DNA of 64,000 nt. Source: Campylorhamphus procurvoides. Its lineage: Eukaryota > Chordata > Aves > Passeriformes > Dendrocolaptidae. Below the pieces are notes generated by a model that searched no databases, was not told the origin of the DNA, and saw only the letters and a list, made by a program, of their open reading frames with translations. Positions 47,150-60,700 of this stretch are shown here, one piece after another. Where the stretch lies: positions 341,811-405,810 of the forward strand of contig WBMV01005075.1 in NCBI GenBank assembly GCA_013396655.1, written 5' to 3'. Positions within the stretch are counted from its first letter, which is position 1. Each line of letters opens with the position of its first letter. The translations under genes and the position numbers were made by a program.

Positions 47150-47515
47150 TACCACTGCAAAATTATGGCGGAGTTATTTCCCCAAGTTATTCATCATTTT
47201 TGAATATTGTGCAAAATATATTCGAAGGAGCAGAGAGCTGTCTTTTGACCTTTTAGAAAACTATAACTTTGGTGTGCCTTTCTTTATTAATGTCCTAATA
47301 AAATACAGAATATACTCTTATTTTTATATGACTTTTAACCCATTCCATGCTTGGATCTTACTCTGATGCACTGATTTTCCCTAGATGAGGATCTGATCCA
47401 GTTCAGACTCAGCTTTTTTAGCCAATTTTATCAATTGTGCAATCATTCCTAAACTGAATTATCAACTGTAATTTTGGCAGATAAAAACCCACTGGTAAAG
47501 CCCAAATAGGAACAT
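47150..47515. promoter_or_regulatory. possible enhancer-like block with two C/EBP-type sites
   Basis: ATTGTGCAAA at 47,206-47,215 and ATTGTGCAAT at 47,434-47,443 fit the C/EBP half-palindrome. A reverse CCAAT core (GCCAATTTT) and homeodomain-like GAATTATC and TTTATCAATT occur nearby. There is no repeat signature and no coding frame. Function is inferred from motifs only. Confidence 0.18.
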
Positions 47516-49685
47516 GGTGCATCAGTGAGCAAAGCAGAAAATGGGGCTTCTCCTTCCTCCTTGAGATTAGAATAGCATCCCTGAAACAGCAGAAGTCTGT
47601 TGGGCTATCAGAGCAATTTACATGTCCTTTCAGCTTTACTGCAGGCTCTTCATGGCTGGCCAGTCCTTCATTGTGAGCCCCTTGAGTTTGGAAAGTCCCT
47701 CAGACCAAATCAGAAATAACTGCTGTTAATATAGATGTTCCTATATTTCAGCACAGCTCTCTTCTCAGGGCATGTCTGCACAGCAGCGATAAATTGTAGA
47801 CAGCCTCCTTTCCTACATCACACTCTTCTTTCTTGCTTGCATTAATGTATTTGCAGCTGAACAGAAGTCTGGAATGTGTAAGTTGTGATAACTCTTTATG
47901 TTTCTTTAAAACATTTTCTGTGGCCTCTCATCTGGATATTTGAGATGGTCATAACTCTAATTCCAGAAACAGATGAGAGTAGCCAAATGCTCAGAGGCAG
48001 AATGTATTTTGTGCTGGTTTCCCTAGTGCTTCCTGAGACTGTGAGAGCATGTGTGAGAGGCAGGAGGGGAAAAGTGGTATGTCCCCTGCAGATTGTTCTT
48101 GGCTCATTTTTTTAGTTACATAAACTGGGCACAGGGCTGTGTATGTAATTCATATGCAGGCACCCATTTGTATGCATATGTACCACAGGAGTTTATGAAG
48201 AATCTGTGACACAGTCTGGGACTGCAGATTGAGCTGGAATTTGGGACATATGTAAATCCCCACAATGGCTGCTCAGTTTTGCCTCCCAATGTTTCTAAAC
48301 AACTTTGGATGTGTGTTTGACATGACTGTTGTCTCTTAACAGTAGTTTTCAAGCCATGAAAAGAATGCATAAGCAGCTCTGTTTCTTCACTTATCCCTTA
48401 CTTTATGAGGGTTCTCTCTAGTTCTTCAACATCCTACATCCAAGGTCCTTTCAGTAGGAATCAATTAAACATGTTGATGGCCATATAGTGGTAGCCTGCT
48501 TTTGTGCAGGGATAGGAAGATTAGGGCAGAAGAAGCTGTCATGGAGGTGATTGCAAAAGCTTTTCTCCAGGTTTTAGCCCAAAGGTAAACAAAATCCTTG
48601 CTGAAAATTGGATACGTTTTGGAAACTGGAGGTGCTTTTCCTCAGGTGCTCTTGAAAAGCTGGCCTTGTGTGTTTCCTACACTCACTAGAAATCCTAAGT
48701 ATTTTTGCAGGGTAGAGTATAGCACCTAGAACTATATTATCTAAATGCTGGTAACACACTCAGAGCCTCTGTTCCATCATTCTTGGTTGCATGTTTCAAC
48801 CAAAAGACTGATTTTCTTACTCCTCTTTTACAAAAGCAGACAGTTTGGAAGTGGCTTGGATTTTATATCCTGTTTGGGTGGTTCCGAGAAGAACCTTAAA
48901 TCACCCCCAGGATTTGGCCAAAGCTTTGCACAGCATGATATGATTTCACAAGAGCTGCCTGTAAGTGGTATTTCTTGACATAAATTTTTAAAAGGAAGCG
49001 AAACCAGGTCTGGAAAGCAGACAAGAGGCACATAAAAAGAGTAACAATGAAAATAATTGCAGTCCTCTAGGTTTAGGCATGGTAAGAGGCCTTCTCTGAA
49101 TACATCATTGTCTTAAAAATAAATGTCGTAGTGATCTGTGTTTTACTTTTGGTTTAGTAACAGACAAGTTATCTAGCCCTATAGTTTGCCAATTTACACC
49201 TCTATACCACTATTTCCTCATCAGATATTGTTCCCTGCATCTCCCTTGGGACTCCTGTAATAGTACACAGGGATGATGCAAAATTTTGGTCTCAGTTAAG
49301 CTGAAATATATCCACAGTACTTTGCCTGACCTCTTGGGAGTTTGTCTGGATTTTCTATTTGGTTTTTGGTATAGTTCTAATTTTGCTTAAAGAAGACTAT
49401 GAGAAGCAATCTGTTTTGGCTTAGACCTCACTTTCTTCTCCCATCTTTTTACTTCAAATATAAAACATGAACTTGGGTTCATGTTCATGCCATACCCAAC
49501 TTTCTGGAGGCATATTTCTTTGTCTTCAATCTATCAATGTTTCTGTCTATTGCTATGTGACATATGGTGCTGATTCTTACTAAATAACAGAGATTTACAG
49601 TTTGTAAATGTCTAACTTAATTCTACAGTTTTTAGAAATCAATACTAATTTGAATTGATTATATTTCTACACCCTAAGATTTTTA
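47516..49685. other. unique non-coding sequence
   Basis: No repeat, RNA gene or supported exon seen. Confidence 0.45.
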
Positions 49686-49689
49686 TTTT

Positions 49690-50045
49690 TTTTTTAAGAA
49701 AAAGGCTGACTCTGGCACTAATAAGTGATGATCACATTTCTCCGCTAAAAATCCTTGGAAGTCTTCCTCTGGTTGTCCACATTCAACAATAGCCCCGTTT
49801 TAAAATGCTCGTGTTTCCTCATTATTAGAATAAAACTTTGCAGTTTTGATATTGCTGGCGGTGATTTGACTGATGCAATGCTAATGACTCCAATGGATAC
49901 ACTTCTGATTTGCATTGAGATTGCAGAAAAGCAGGACTGGTCCCTAGATGGAGGAGAATTAAAAGACCGGAGCTCAGTTCTTGCCTGCTCTGCATAATAT
50001 ATGTCGCTTGCAGGATGGGTGCAAAACTTAAGATTCAAGTGAGTG
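49690..50045. promoter_or_regulatory. possible enhancer: SOX, CARE and octamer sites in 130 bases
   Basis: AACAATAG (SOX type) at 49,785-49,792, TGATGCAAT (the ATF4-C/EBP composite element, CARE) at 49,871-49,879, and ATTTGCAT (reverse of the POU octamer ATGCAAAT) at 49,908-49,915. The block is unique sequence. It is open for more than 80 codons on both strands at once, which suggests an even composition with few stop triplets rather than a gene. No repeat signature. Activity is inference. Confidence 0.25.
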
Positions 50046-53000
50046 GGCAATCAGATTTTTGTTTTTTTAAAAGTGAGATGGTGGGTGGGTGAGGAGTAGC
50101 TACTCAAGCCTCATCCCCAGCTTTGCCTGTGGCATCCTTGGAGACTATAGCATTTTCATTTCCAGCCTGCAAAATAGGGTGAATAATACAACATGCTGAA
50201 ATCAAAGTGTTGTTGAAAAGATTAGTTATTTCTGAGTATACTGAAGCTTAATGTAAGCACTAATAACTAGAATTTGTAAAATGTTGGCTTTAGAGCCCCG
50301 TGGATGTGTAGTTGATTGTTTGGCACTGAACAGATGACTATTTAGAGATCTGGAAATTCTTCCCTGTTAAGACACCTGTTGTCACAAAGGACTAAAGAAT
50401 TTTGGTGTCATTAGCTACAAAGAAAAATTTAATGATTCAGTAAAACCAGAGGATGGATTTCTTGCTTTCAGGGTAGGAACATGAAGAATTTGCATCAAGT
50501 AATTGCAGGCAGAAAGTTTTAAGAAGTTTTCTATTCTCCGTGCTTTTGTGTCATTGAGTCTATCAGAAGCTCTCTTGGGTATATCCTAGGCTGTGGCTGC
50601 TAGTGCCCTCCCTGAGCAAAAGAGCTCCTGTAATCTGGATGCCCAGAGCCCCATCTCCCTAGCTCTGCCTGCTTCAGTTGCAGAGTGATGGTCCCCTTCA
50701 AGGACAACGTGAGCAAAATACATTTAGCCAAGTAATTTCTTATCAGCATATTGAAGTGGTACAGGATATTAGAAAGGCATGAGTCAACCCCTGCATTGGA
50801 CCCATGACTTCCTTTCCTTTCCTTGAGAGGGTTAATGGCCTCTGGTTAGAAGTCTTTCTGATCCCCACAGCCTGATTCTCTCCTACAATTTTCCCATCCT
50901 CTTTTGCCCTTGATAAGAAAAATCCCAAGCATTAGTCCTGCCTCTTGGTTTCTGTGTGGAGAACCATTAAGAGGCAATGGAGCTACTTGCCGGAGCACAG
51001 GAAGAAACAGAATTTGTGATTTCTCTCTCGTTATCTGTAGCAAGCAGAAATGTGTTCTTACAAAATGGAGGTTCTACTTCACAGAGCAGGCTCTGATCCA
51101 ACATGATAAAATACATGTTGTCTACTGGATAACAGGCATTTCACATTCAGATAAGGGCATGTTTGCAATGTGTCGCAAGCATACCGAACAGAAATACTAG
51201 AGATGCACTGATTTGAATTTTCTTAAAGATGTGAATACCAGATGTGGCTCAAAAACTGGACTGATTCTTGAAAGTCCTGCTGTCAGTTTGGTGGGTTATA
51301 TATATATTATGTTTATATGAAACAGCTTGAATGAGAGATGAACACTTAAATTTTTCATCGTCCCTAAAATGGTAATGCTGTGAGAGTCCTGAGGAAAAAA
51401 ATGAAGACTGTGTTGGTACCTTCACTTTAAAATGTCTTATCTGGAAACTGTGTGGGTCAAAAAAGTAAGAATATATAAAATTTGATGTTAGGCCTTTCCT
51501 AAACTTTTTTTGCAAAGTTCTAAAATACCTGATTTTGTTCATGGACTTGTTTTGTGGGTTTCTTTATTTGTCAGGATTTCTGTTGTTGTCTTGGATTACT
51601 GAGTACCTTGACAGAGATTTATCTGTGATATTTCCAAGAAAAATGGAAGCAAAGTAATGTAAGCAATATCACAAGAATATTCTCACAGGGTTTCCCTTAA
51701 GTTTCTGTGGATTCAAAGGACTTCCTTTGCTCAGATGGTGTTTGCATTCTGTGGTGACTGGTGACCAAGCCAAAGCTCAGTTCTGCACTCTGGAGCTGCT
51801 CTTTTCCCCGTTTACTTCTCTCAGTATGGTTATTTCTCTTCTCAATATGGTTGTTTTTCCTTTAGCTTCCTAAAGCATTTTGTTTTAAGGGTGTAAGTAA
51901 TTTTAAATCTGCATGTTTGTCTGAAATAACAGACGGTTGAGTGCAAAAGCAGAAGAATAAAGCTGTTGTTAAAATTCTGGAAGTGCAGCACTGTCTGTTC
52001 TTTCTTCAGTGAATCCACAGGACTCTTCCTAAATTTACCCAAAGTCTAGCCCTAGAAACATAGTATGTTATCACATTTTTTTATACATTAAATTCAATGT
52101 CATAGATAATGTCTAATCTGTACTGCAGATATTATAGTTATGAGCTAAGGGGTGTGCTGAACTTTTCAGTTTCCAAAAACACTTTGTAAGAGATTTTTTT
52201 CCTTTGGGAAAAGGAATATCTGGTGGTCAAAAATACAAGGAGGGCATGTTCACAAATACTGCTGCAGAAATAAATCTACCATAATCTTTACTGAAGAAGG
52301 TATTATCTAATGATCCTGTTATTAAACTAAAACCACCATGAAAGATTTTATGACAGTTAAATTAAAATATGTACTGTATGCATCAATATAAGTTAAAGCA
52401 GCATGCAATGAAATCCTTCATAAATGAATATCTGACAAAGACACACATTTACTGTAGAAGGTTACACTCGTGATAGGTCATCACTGCTGCTACACGAGAG
52501 ATTTCTTCTAGCAAGAGCAGGATAAGGGTGACTTTCTTGTTCATCTTGGATATTTGTACACCAAGTGGGTATTTCTGTGTCAGGAGCCGCTATTCCTGGC
52601 ATGTCAGGAAACAGAACTGACTGAAAACATATTACATTGGCAGGACTTGCATGTAATCTGCCGCATGAAAGCAGTATCAACCTCTGAACTGAAAAAAAGA
52701 TTTTTGTCAGTTTTTCCATTAGTGGTATGTCTTGGGTCAGCATGCAAGACAGGTCAAATCCAAGACACTTGACCTGGAAGGTGCCAGTTTAAGAGAAAGC
52801 CATGGCCTAGGCAGGGTGGAAAGCCCGAGGTGCTGTGGGTGTTGGGTACCAGTTGTGTGGGTTGGTCTGCTGATGGGTCTTTTCAGGCTGTAGTGCTGGA
52901 GCAGCATGGTGTTGGAGCTGGCTTAGTTTGAACTTAGCAGGGCAGGCATATGAGCACAACTGAAGAATCAGGTACTCTTAAAAGTGTGAAGAGGACCTTT

Positions 53001-53448
53001 CAACTTTAGAGCACTTTTGCTATTGTAAGCATTAACCCAATGGAACACAGCACTTTGGTTTTCTGTGATCTTCAGTGCCCCTTTGCTCTCTGAACCTTGT
53101 GTATTGGTACAAGATTTTCAGCTGTGTAGCGCCCCAGGCTAAGGGGGTCCCTTATGGGCATTTTATACCAGCATAACCCTTGCATAAGAAAAGCTGTATT
53201 TGTAAAAGGAAAATCAAACTGTCTGGTTTCTGTCCTTGACTTCTTGCTAAATGCACTTGTGTGGATTGGAGGGTAATGTCATACAGGCTGTTGTCATTAT
53301 TGGGGTGTCCTGAGTCTGGCCATAGCTAAGCAGTAGCAACCCAGTTCCAGCAAAGTGAGCAGCAAGACTCATTAATCTTTTTTCAGCAGTTACTGGATTT
53401 TTGAAAAGACAGCAGGAATGCAAAAATAAGTCATAGACAATATCGTAT
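50046..53448. other. unique non-coding sequence
   Basis: No repeat, RNA gene or supported exon. Overlapping frames on both strands near 50,900-51,200 and 52,460-52,770 have no splice pair. Confidence 0.45.
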
Positions 53449-53460
53449 GGGGGGGGGGGG
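53449..53460 (+). repeat. G12 homopolymer
   Basis: Twelve G in a row, following TATCGTAT. Length is probably unstable and easily misassembled. Confidence 0.9.
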
Positions 53461-56027
53461 AAGCGATGGATCATAAATAACCTCAATAAAATATAAGGAC
53501 CATTATCCTGAGTCAGATTCCAGCTGAAAGTGAGTCAAAATATTTTGACAAAGTACAGCTGCGTTTCTAAGCAGCAAAGTTCAGAGATGGCCCGTCAGAT
53601 TTGTGGCCCAGTGTATGTCTAGGCATGCCTCACTAAGATGATACTTTGAGAATGAGGTAGTAATACCAATTCTCTGGATATGAAATGACAATATTTGACA
53701 TAACTTCTGCTAATACTGCCTGCCAGAAAGGGACATGGGGGAATGATCTCTCTATCTATCTAGAGCTAAAATTGAAATTTTGAATTGACCCTAATTGATC
53801 AGCCTTTTTCCCTTTGTCATTTCTGCTATCCACCCTTAGAGTTTGCTTCTCTCTCATACTTGATTTCATAGGTTGATACTTGACCTTACATGTTCAGTTC
53901 ATCATTTTACTGTGACTTTATAATCACAAAATCCCCCTTACTATGCTGGAAGCAACAACAGGCATCAGGATGTGGAGTCTTGAAAAAATGTGGTTAATAT
54001 AATTTGCATAGCTTTGTCTGCTGAAGTTCTAATATTTCTGGGGCAGGGGGAAAAAGTTATTTTGAGAAAAACATGGCTTTATTTTGACCCATGTTTTGCA
54101 ATTTTTTTCTAATAGCCTGACTCTTGTCTGTATCTGTAGAATTGAAATGTGATGTTGAGCAAGCCTTCATGAGGATCTGGTTTTGTCAGGAGTCATTTTC
54201 CTTCTTTGTAAAAAATATGTGGCACTTAGATACTTATCTGGCGAGACTGTTGGTTCATAACTATGTAATCTGAGCTCAGGCACTAAAGAAGTTTAGAAAG
54301 AAACATAGCACAAAGCCCTCAGGGCTTGAGGTCTTCACATTTTGTTGTGATTTCATAAAACTTCCTGAATTTTGAGGAGTCATGCAAAAAGCAAGACTTT
54401 GTGGGGTTTTTATATGCATACCTATCAAAATAGGCCACATAGGTGTGCCATTAACAGTTGGCATTTTGTGGTTTAACTTTCAGTAAACTGAGAAAAGCCA
54501 AAAAAGGAGGCAACATTTGTGTGGAGGATTAATCTTCTTTTATTAGATCAACAGATTTAGCAAGGAAAAAAGCAGATTTAGCTAGAAATGAAGCAAAAAA
54601 CTCTTGGGTATAAAGAAGAACCAGCATATGTTAAGTGTGTCTTAGTCTAACTTAGGAAAATTCCCTTACTTTGAGAAAAATGCAGTTTGTACAGAAGAGA
54701 TTATGGGTAATAGACCAGTCACTTGTCCACATGGAAACAGGAATGTAGAGATGAACGTTAAACTCAGTGCACTACTATTTCTAATACTGTCTTCATGTTA
54801 CTTCTTCCAGAATTCTTCCATAATGCTGATCAAAATATATATTAAAACTGTTTACATTTTCCACCCATGTTGTTTTTATTGGAAATCCATTGCAGAATGC
54901 TGTATTCTGAAGCTCACAAGCTTTCTTGTTTTAGATAGATGGATAATACCTGACTACTTTCTACTCCAGTTGTTTTCTGTATATTAACCTTCTAACATTC
55001 CTTTTGTGCACCCGCTGAGGTTTGTATCCTTCTCAGGAGCCAGCAGTTGGAGCTGTCTCAGGCTTCCAGAAAAGGTCTCACCAGAGCCATGTGTGAGTCT
55101 TCTTGCTCTTCCCTTTAATCAGCCTCTTGCTTTCCTTACAGTTATTCTCTTAAACTCATCTGGTCCATTTTAACTACAGGTTTCCCATGCAGATAATTGA
55201 TACTTTGCTGGAGTCAGAGAGATAAGGTTGCTACGTTCTTTTGAACATTAATCATACCAAAGGAAGCTGTTAGTTTGGTTTAGTCTGCTCTTGATAATCC
55301 GTGTTGATTTTCATGCCGTTTGCCATTTGTTTACACCTCTTTTAGGTATTCCCTCATGGAAGAGTTGTTCTAAAGCCTCACATGCTAGTAAGATGAAATG
55401 AGTAAGCTTGTATCTGCATGACTCACTTTCCCCTTTTGGAAGTATGTAAGTCATTTTATCAGCTAATCTTTAGCCATATAGTTCCATCCTGGTTTAATCA
55501 TTTGTTCAGATGCCCAGCCTGTAATTTCGTGTGCCAGTTCTTTCAGAAGTCATAAGCTGTCATCATCTTTTTCTTCTGACTTGAAAGAAACACGGAAATG
55601 GAGTTTTGCTTCCACTTAGGATTTGATTATTTCCATTTTTATACCCATAACTGCTTTTGCCTGTATCATCATCAGCACCAACATCTTTACTGTAATTTAA
55701 TTTCTGTGGGAGTTTGCTACACTTTCATCTCCCCTGGCTGTCACTGCATCATTGCCCAGCCTAGTCCGAGATGTTTGCTGAATTTAACCATTAAAGGCGG
55801 AATCCTAAAAAAGAGTTACTAGTTGACTCATTTTCATGAAAATCAGTGGTAAAACCCTCTTCATGCTTCCACTGAAATTTTGCACAAAACTTACGTTGCT
55901 TTCTGAGGGAAAACAGGTGGCAGAGGTGACAGGCATAACATTTTAATTTATCTTTGAAAATAGAATAGGCTTCAAATTTATACTGCCCCAAATAAAAATT
56001 TAGTTTTTCTGCAGAAGTACATTTTAT
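53461..56027. other. unique non-coding sequence
   Basis: Unique A+T-rich DNA with no repeat, RNA gene or supported exon. A short TCTATCTATC stretch lies at about 53,750. Confidence 0.45.
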
Positions 56028-56126
56028 CTTGTTTTTTTTTGTTTGTTTTGTTTTGTGGGTTTCATTGGTTTTTTGTGGGTTTTCGGTTTGTTTGTTTGTT
56101 GTCTGTTTGGTTTGGGTTTTTTTGGG
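56028..56126 (+). repeat. T/G-rich low-complexity run (GTTT)n
   Basis: Degenerate GTTT, GTTTT and GGGTTT units for about 100 bases, almost without A or C. The minus-strand frame through it (KPKPNRQQTNKPKTHKKP) is an artefact of this composition. Confidence 0.85.
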
Positions 56127-57340
56127 AAAAACCTATGAACTTCTATTTTTAGAGGAAAAAATCCAACCAGATAATGTTGGCCTGCTTGTAGAATAATGGG
56201 AGCTGCAGATGGCATAAATATACTGTTTGTTTCACTGTAAACCTCTGCTTAGCAGGCTGCATTTTGCAGATGATATTTAAAGTATCTGCTTTCTGAGGCT
56301 GGAAATAGGCACTTAGACTATTACCTCTGTAAAAGCAGAGTCAAATCCTACAGCGCTTACCTGGGACAGCTTGCATAAGACTTGCAGGACTAGTCTCTCA
56401 GCTTACAAAAGTACATGCTTTGAACTCTCTCTTCGTTAGCAAACACGGAATTTACCTGATCATAAAAGGTACCTTTGTATCACATATAGTATCACAATAA
56501 TGTTTATTTAAATATTATCTGATTCCCTCAGCACTTTTATTATTTACCAATAGGAAAAATTACACCATTACTTTTCTCCTGAATTTTTAAAAATGACAAT
56601 AGTGCAATTAAATTACTGAATTCATTTATATTTAATTGTATTTTTAGTTTTAATGTGCTATTGGAGGACATTTCTTTCCATGACTGTTAGTTTTCCATGC
56701 AACATAAGAAAATCTAAAGCTATATTAAGGAAATATATTACATTGGCAAGACAAAGTCTCATTAGTGTTATTTATGGTATACTAAAACCTCATTAGGAGA
56801 AGGTATGCTGGATTCAAAAGTGCATTACTGAGAATGGTTTTTTTGGGGGGTAGGAGAGAAATTGCTTTTATTGTGTTTCTTTATCACATACAGTGTGGTT
56901 AGTGGACGTGTTGGTTTCCTAAAGCATAAAATAAATTAAGATAGAAGAAAAAGAGTAATTAATCTAAGTAGTAAGTATAACCTCATTATAGATTGAAAAT
57001 AGCTTGCACATGGTCACAAGAAGTTTCTGTTTACTGTTCACCTTAGTTTCAACTAACCATTAATTTTTAACTTCTTTCACTGAAGGTAAAAAGTGATATT
57101 TTTCAGCATAGTAGTTTGCATCTTAAGTAGTAATAATGTGCTTTTAGTGCACTTCAAACCAGGGATGAGTGAAACTCGAGGTGCCGAGTCACAAATAGCC
57201 CTATTTAGGTAGTAGCATTTGCTCTAATGAGAGCTATATATCCAGTCCTGCGTAAATATTGTTTGGTAGGCGTACAAGGAAACCATTATTTGCAAGTAAA
57301 TGAGAACAAAAGGAGAGTCCCTGAATTGTCAGTCTTGGGA
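56127..57340. other. unique A+T-rich non-coding sequence
   Basis: Strongly A+T-rich with no repeat, RNA gene or exon recognised. Confidence 0.45.
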
Positions 57341-57349
57341 GAAAGTCAT

Positions 57350-57720
57350 TCTGAGCGGGCAGTATCCTTCCCCAGGCTGGCGCTGCTGCATTTCATCCCA
57401 GAGGTTCAACCCCAGGACGAAATGGCTCTGTTGCTGCGGCCCTCCCGCTGCCAGCACAAACCAGATGCCAGCAGTTGGTTCCCCTCCTCGGCCGCTCCCT
57501 CCTGCTGCTGGTCACTGTCACCGCTGCTGCACAGATGACAAATTTCCTTACTCTGGAGCCTCACCGTGCTGCCTCCTGACAGCCGCGGTACCTGCTCGCC
57601 ATGCACATTGTTTTGACTTCCACGCCAAATCCACTTGCTGCTAACGCTGCACACAGCTGCACTGGTGGCTGTGGGGATTCAGCTCCCCGTGCTCAGCCTG
57701 TTGCTAAAATGCGAGTACCT
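57350..57720. promoter_or_regulatory. CpG-elevated GC-rich block
   Basis: About 15 CpGs occur in roughly 370 bases, many clustered (CCTCGGCCGCTC, AGCCGCGGTACC), in a neighbourhood with almost none. Several frames are open on both strands, as GC-rich DNA often is. A plus-strand acceptor-like CCTTCCCCAG lies at 57,366-57,375. My rough CpG observed/expected is near 0.5, below the usual island cut-off. It may be a small promoter, an exon or a decayed island. Confidence 0.3.
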
Positions 57721-60700
57721 GCAGGGCTCTTCAATAATAAAACATCTATTTTCCTACTAATAGTTCTTTGTACAGCCACTCCATGTGTGGTATCTGTGTT
57801 GGCTTTTATAGCATTTATGAATGTGGTTTGTGATAGAAACTGGGAATACACTCTAGCTTGCCACCAAGGCTGGATCAGTTCAGTGAGCCTCAAAATGCTG
57901 CACACTTGCTTTCTTTGCAGATTTTTTTCCCCAGCATGCCACCTTAGCATTCCTTAAAGCCCCTTAGATGCCATAAAGGGATGACTTTATGATAGAGGCA
58001 CATAATTATTATAAGCATAGTTATTTATCGCTTGACAGATGACTGATGCCGGGGCTTTTCTGTGGGTCAAATTCTTACTTCCAAAGGATTTATAAAGACC
58101 TAGTAGTTGAACTCAATGCTACCCCTTTTTCTCATCCTTTCTCCACCCAGTCACTGTAGTTATGCCTTTTTATCTTCTCCTTACTGTTGTGGTGGACACA
58201 GTATCATGTTACTGCAGCAAAGTACATCTGAAATGATGACACTATTGAATCATTCCCTGCAGCGATGGGAAGTCATAAGTCGTCTCTGCTGAAATGTGTG
58301 CTATTTAAACAGACAAGGCAGATCGGGAGGGGGTGGCAGGAAAGCATGCAGGCAAAACAATTAAAGTGATGATTTTTAGAAAGGAGATCAAAACTACCTT
58401 CTTTTTCTTTTAGTTTTCTTCTTTTGAAAGATTTTGGGGAGAAGATGAGGGAGGGTATCTTGCTATGATGATAAAGAGAGATGAGGAGGCTGGAAGGGAC
58501 TCAGGAAGAAGTAAAAGTAACTGTGAAGAAAATGGACTTGGGAATGGTTCAGCAGGGCAGTGATCAGAAGCAGAGGATGTTTGCAGTAAGGCCATAGGAA
58601 GTGGCTGATACTGTCATTGTGCCAAGGACTCAGGTACTGCTGATGTGCTCTTCCTGGAGCAGCATCAGAAACTGCTGCTCATAGAAATGGGGCCACTGCT
58701 GTCAGTATGCACGTGTGTGTGATCTCAGCTCAGTCTGGGTTCTTTCTGTAAGTCTGCTACCTCTGCAGGAAAAGGTACCAAAAGAAAAAGAGGACAGGCC
58801 GAGAAGGTGGAATTCACTCAGATAAAATAAAGAATATCTCAAATAAAGAAATGAGAGGAGTAGATAAAACTAAGGAATTGATGAGTAACCCCTGGCTTTT
58901 TCTCAGGAATGCCTTTCTGTTCAGATTCTCATAGATGAAGGAGAACAAGGCAGATGATGCTGTACTGACACCTTAGGGGGATTGAAGTCCTGGGTCTGAC
59001 AAACATGTGGCACTGAGGAACATGTGGAATAAACAAGCTCAGTATTCTTCTTCAGTCTGAAATGCAGCTATCGTGTGCTGTGTGGAGAGGAAACTATGAC
59101 AAGGTCTCATCCTCCCCCCTCTGCACACATTCTCCATGTTGCAGTGGCGATCACAAATACTTAATCTTTTCACTTTTGCCAGCCTGCTCTGTGCTCTGGC
59201 TTACCATATAGATTAACTAGTGCTGCCTCTTCTGTGACAATACAAAATGAAGAAGCCTTGCTAAAGACACTGCTACCCCACATTCGAGATGTGCTTACAA
59301 TCACACCTTTGTTCTGATGGATTCCCAGCTCTCCTGAAGCCACACAGAGTGGTGACCATGTCCAGAAGATGCACAAACAAGTCAGAAAGAGGTGACAATA
59401 TTGCTGTATAACAAATCCAGCTACAGTCCTGGAATCATTTTAGCATAAGAGGTTCCTATCTGCAAGAACCTTCACAGAGCAAAGCTGTGTGTGAGACTGG
59501 GGATCTGAACAAGGTGAGAGAGATCTGATGGCTGTGGATGAGGGCAGGGTGGCAAGCACCTCAGTGTTACCTCTAGCTGTAAGTAAGCAGCACATCTGAT
59601 TTGACAAATTAAGAAATGAGAGTAATCTTACTCAAGTCCCTTATGGGTCTTGTAGTTTTGACTTCAGAATTTTTATCTTCTGTCATTTGGGATCATACAG
59701 GTAAATTCCTTGTCATGGGGAACATTAGTCTGTCCTTTTATCATTAAAATCATTGTTTTAAAACTTGCCTTTACTAATAGTTCTTAGTAGCACTACCATG
59801 TAAGGGCATGCTAAAGACAGAAGACTCCAGACACACTTATGTTGAGCCAAGGAAAGCTTTATTTGATTAAGATGAACAGTTCTGTTATGGCCACTTATTT
59901 TTACATGTATTACTGTGAAAGAGGGCCAGTCAGAGTGTTTGCACGGCTAGCTGGATTTCCCAGTGTCCCTTTGGAAGGAAAATGGACAAGTCAAGATTGC
60001 TTTTGCATTTGTTTTTGGAGCACTTGCATCTTCAAATAAGTAAAAAGGGAGTAATTTTTAAGTGCAGCCAAATTCCTGGCAGACTGTGACACTTCCACAA
60101 TAGTCATCCCATTGAGGGCTGGCGTCACATGGAGATGTACTGGCAGTACTTGCACGGAGGCCTGCTTTGGAAAGAAAGGCAGGCAAATTTCCTTCCAGTT
60201 CCACTCTAAAGAGGACATGAGAAGAAAATGACAATGAATTTGATTTTTGTTCACTTTTCACAAAACGAAGGTGTCTCCTACAGCCATACACAAAGGCTGC
60301 AAGAACTTGCACCTATCACTGGGAAACCTGGCTCAAGATTTGACGCAATATATTACTTGAAAGATTTATACCATTTTCCCTTCATCTGTTCTGTATGTTG
60401 TTAGTATTACTAATCTTCCATTATCAGGAATAGAGCAGGCTATTTGTTGCTCAAGCATCCGTGATGATATGTGAGAAATTAATCTGAAGACACTTGGAAG
60501 TTCTCCACCACATCGGCATTGATCGGGTGGAGAAACTGAAGATTATTAGTTTGCAGGAATGCCTGCTTTTTATTATAATGCCTAAATAAAAGCAGCATAA
60601 TAAATCACAGAGAAGAATAGAATGTGTGAAAGACAAGGCTCTGCCTTGAACGCGGCACAGCAGTCATTGCCCTTTTATAAATGGGAAATGAAAAAGAGCC

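Noticed and set aside
49745..50050. Frames of 80 and 101 codons on opposite strands
   Set aside because: Mutually overlapping and without splice sites. Better explained as stop-poor non-coding sequence.
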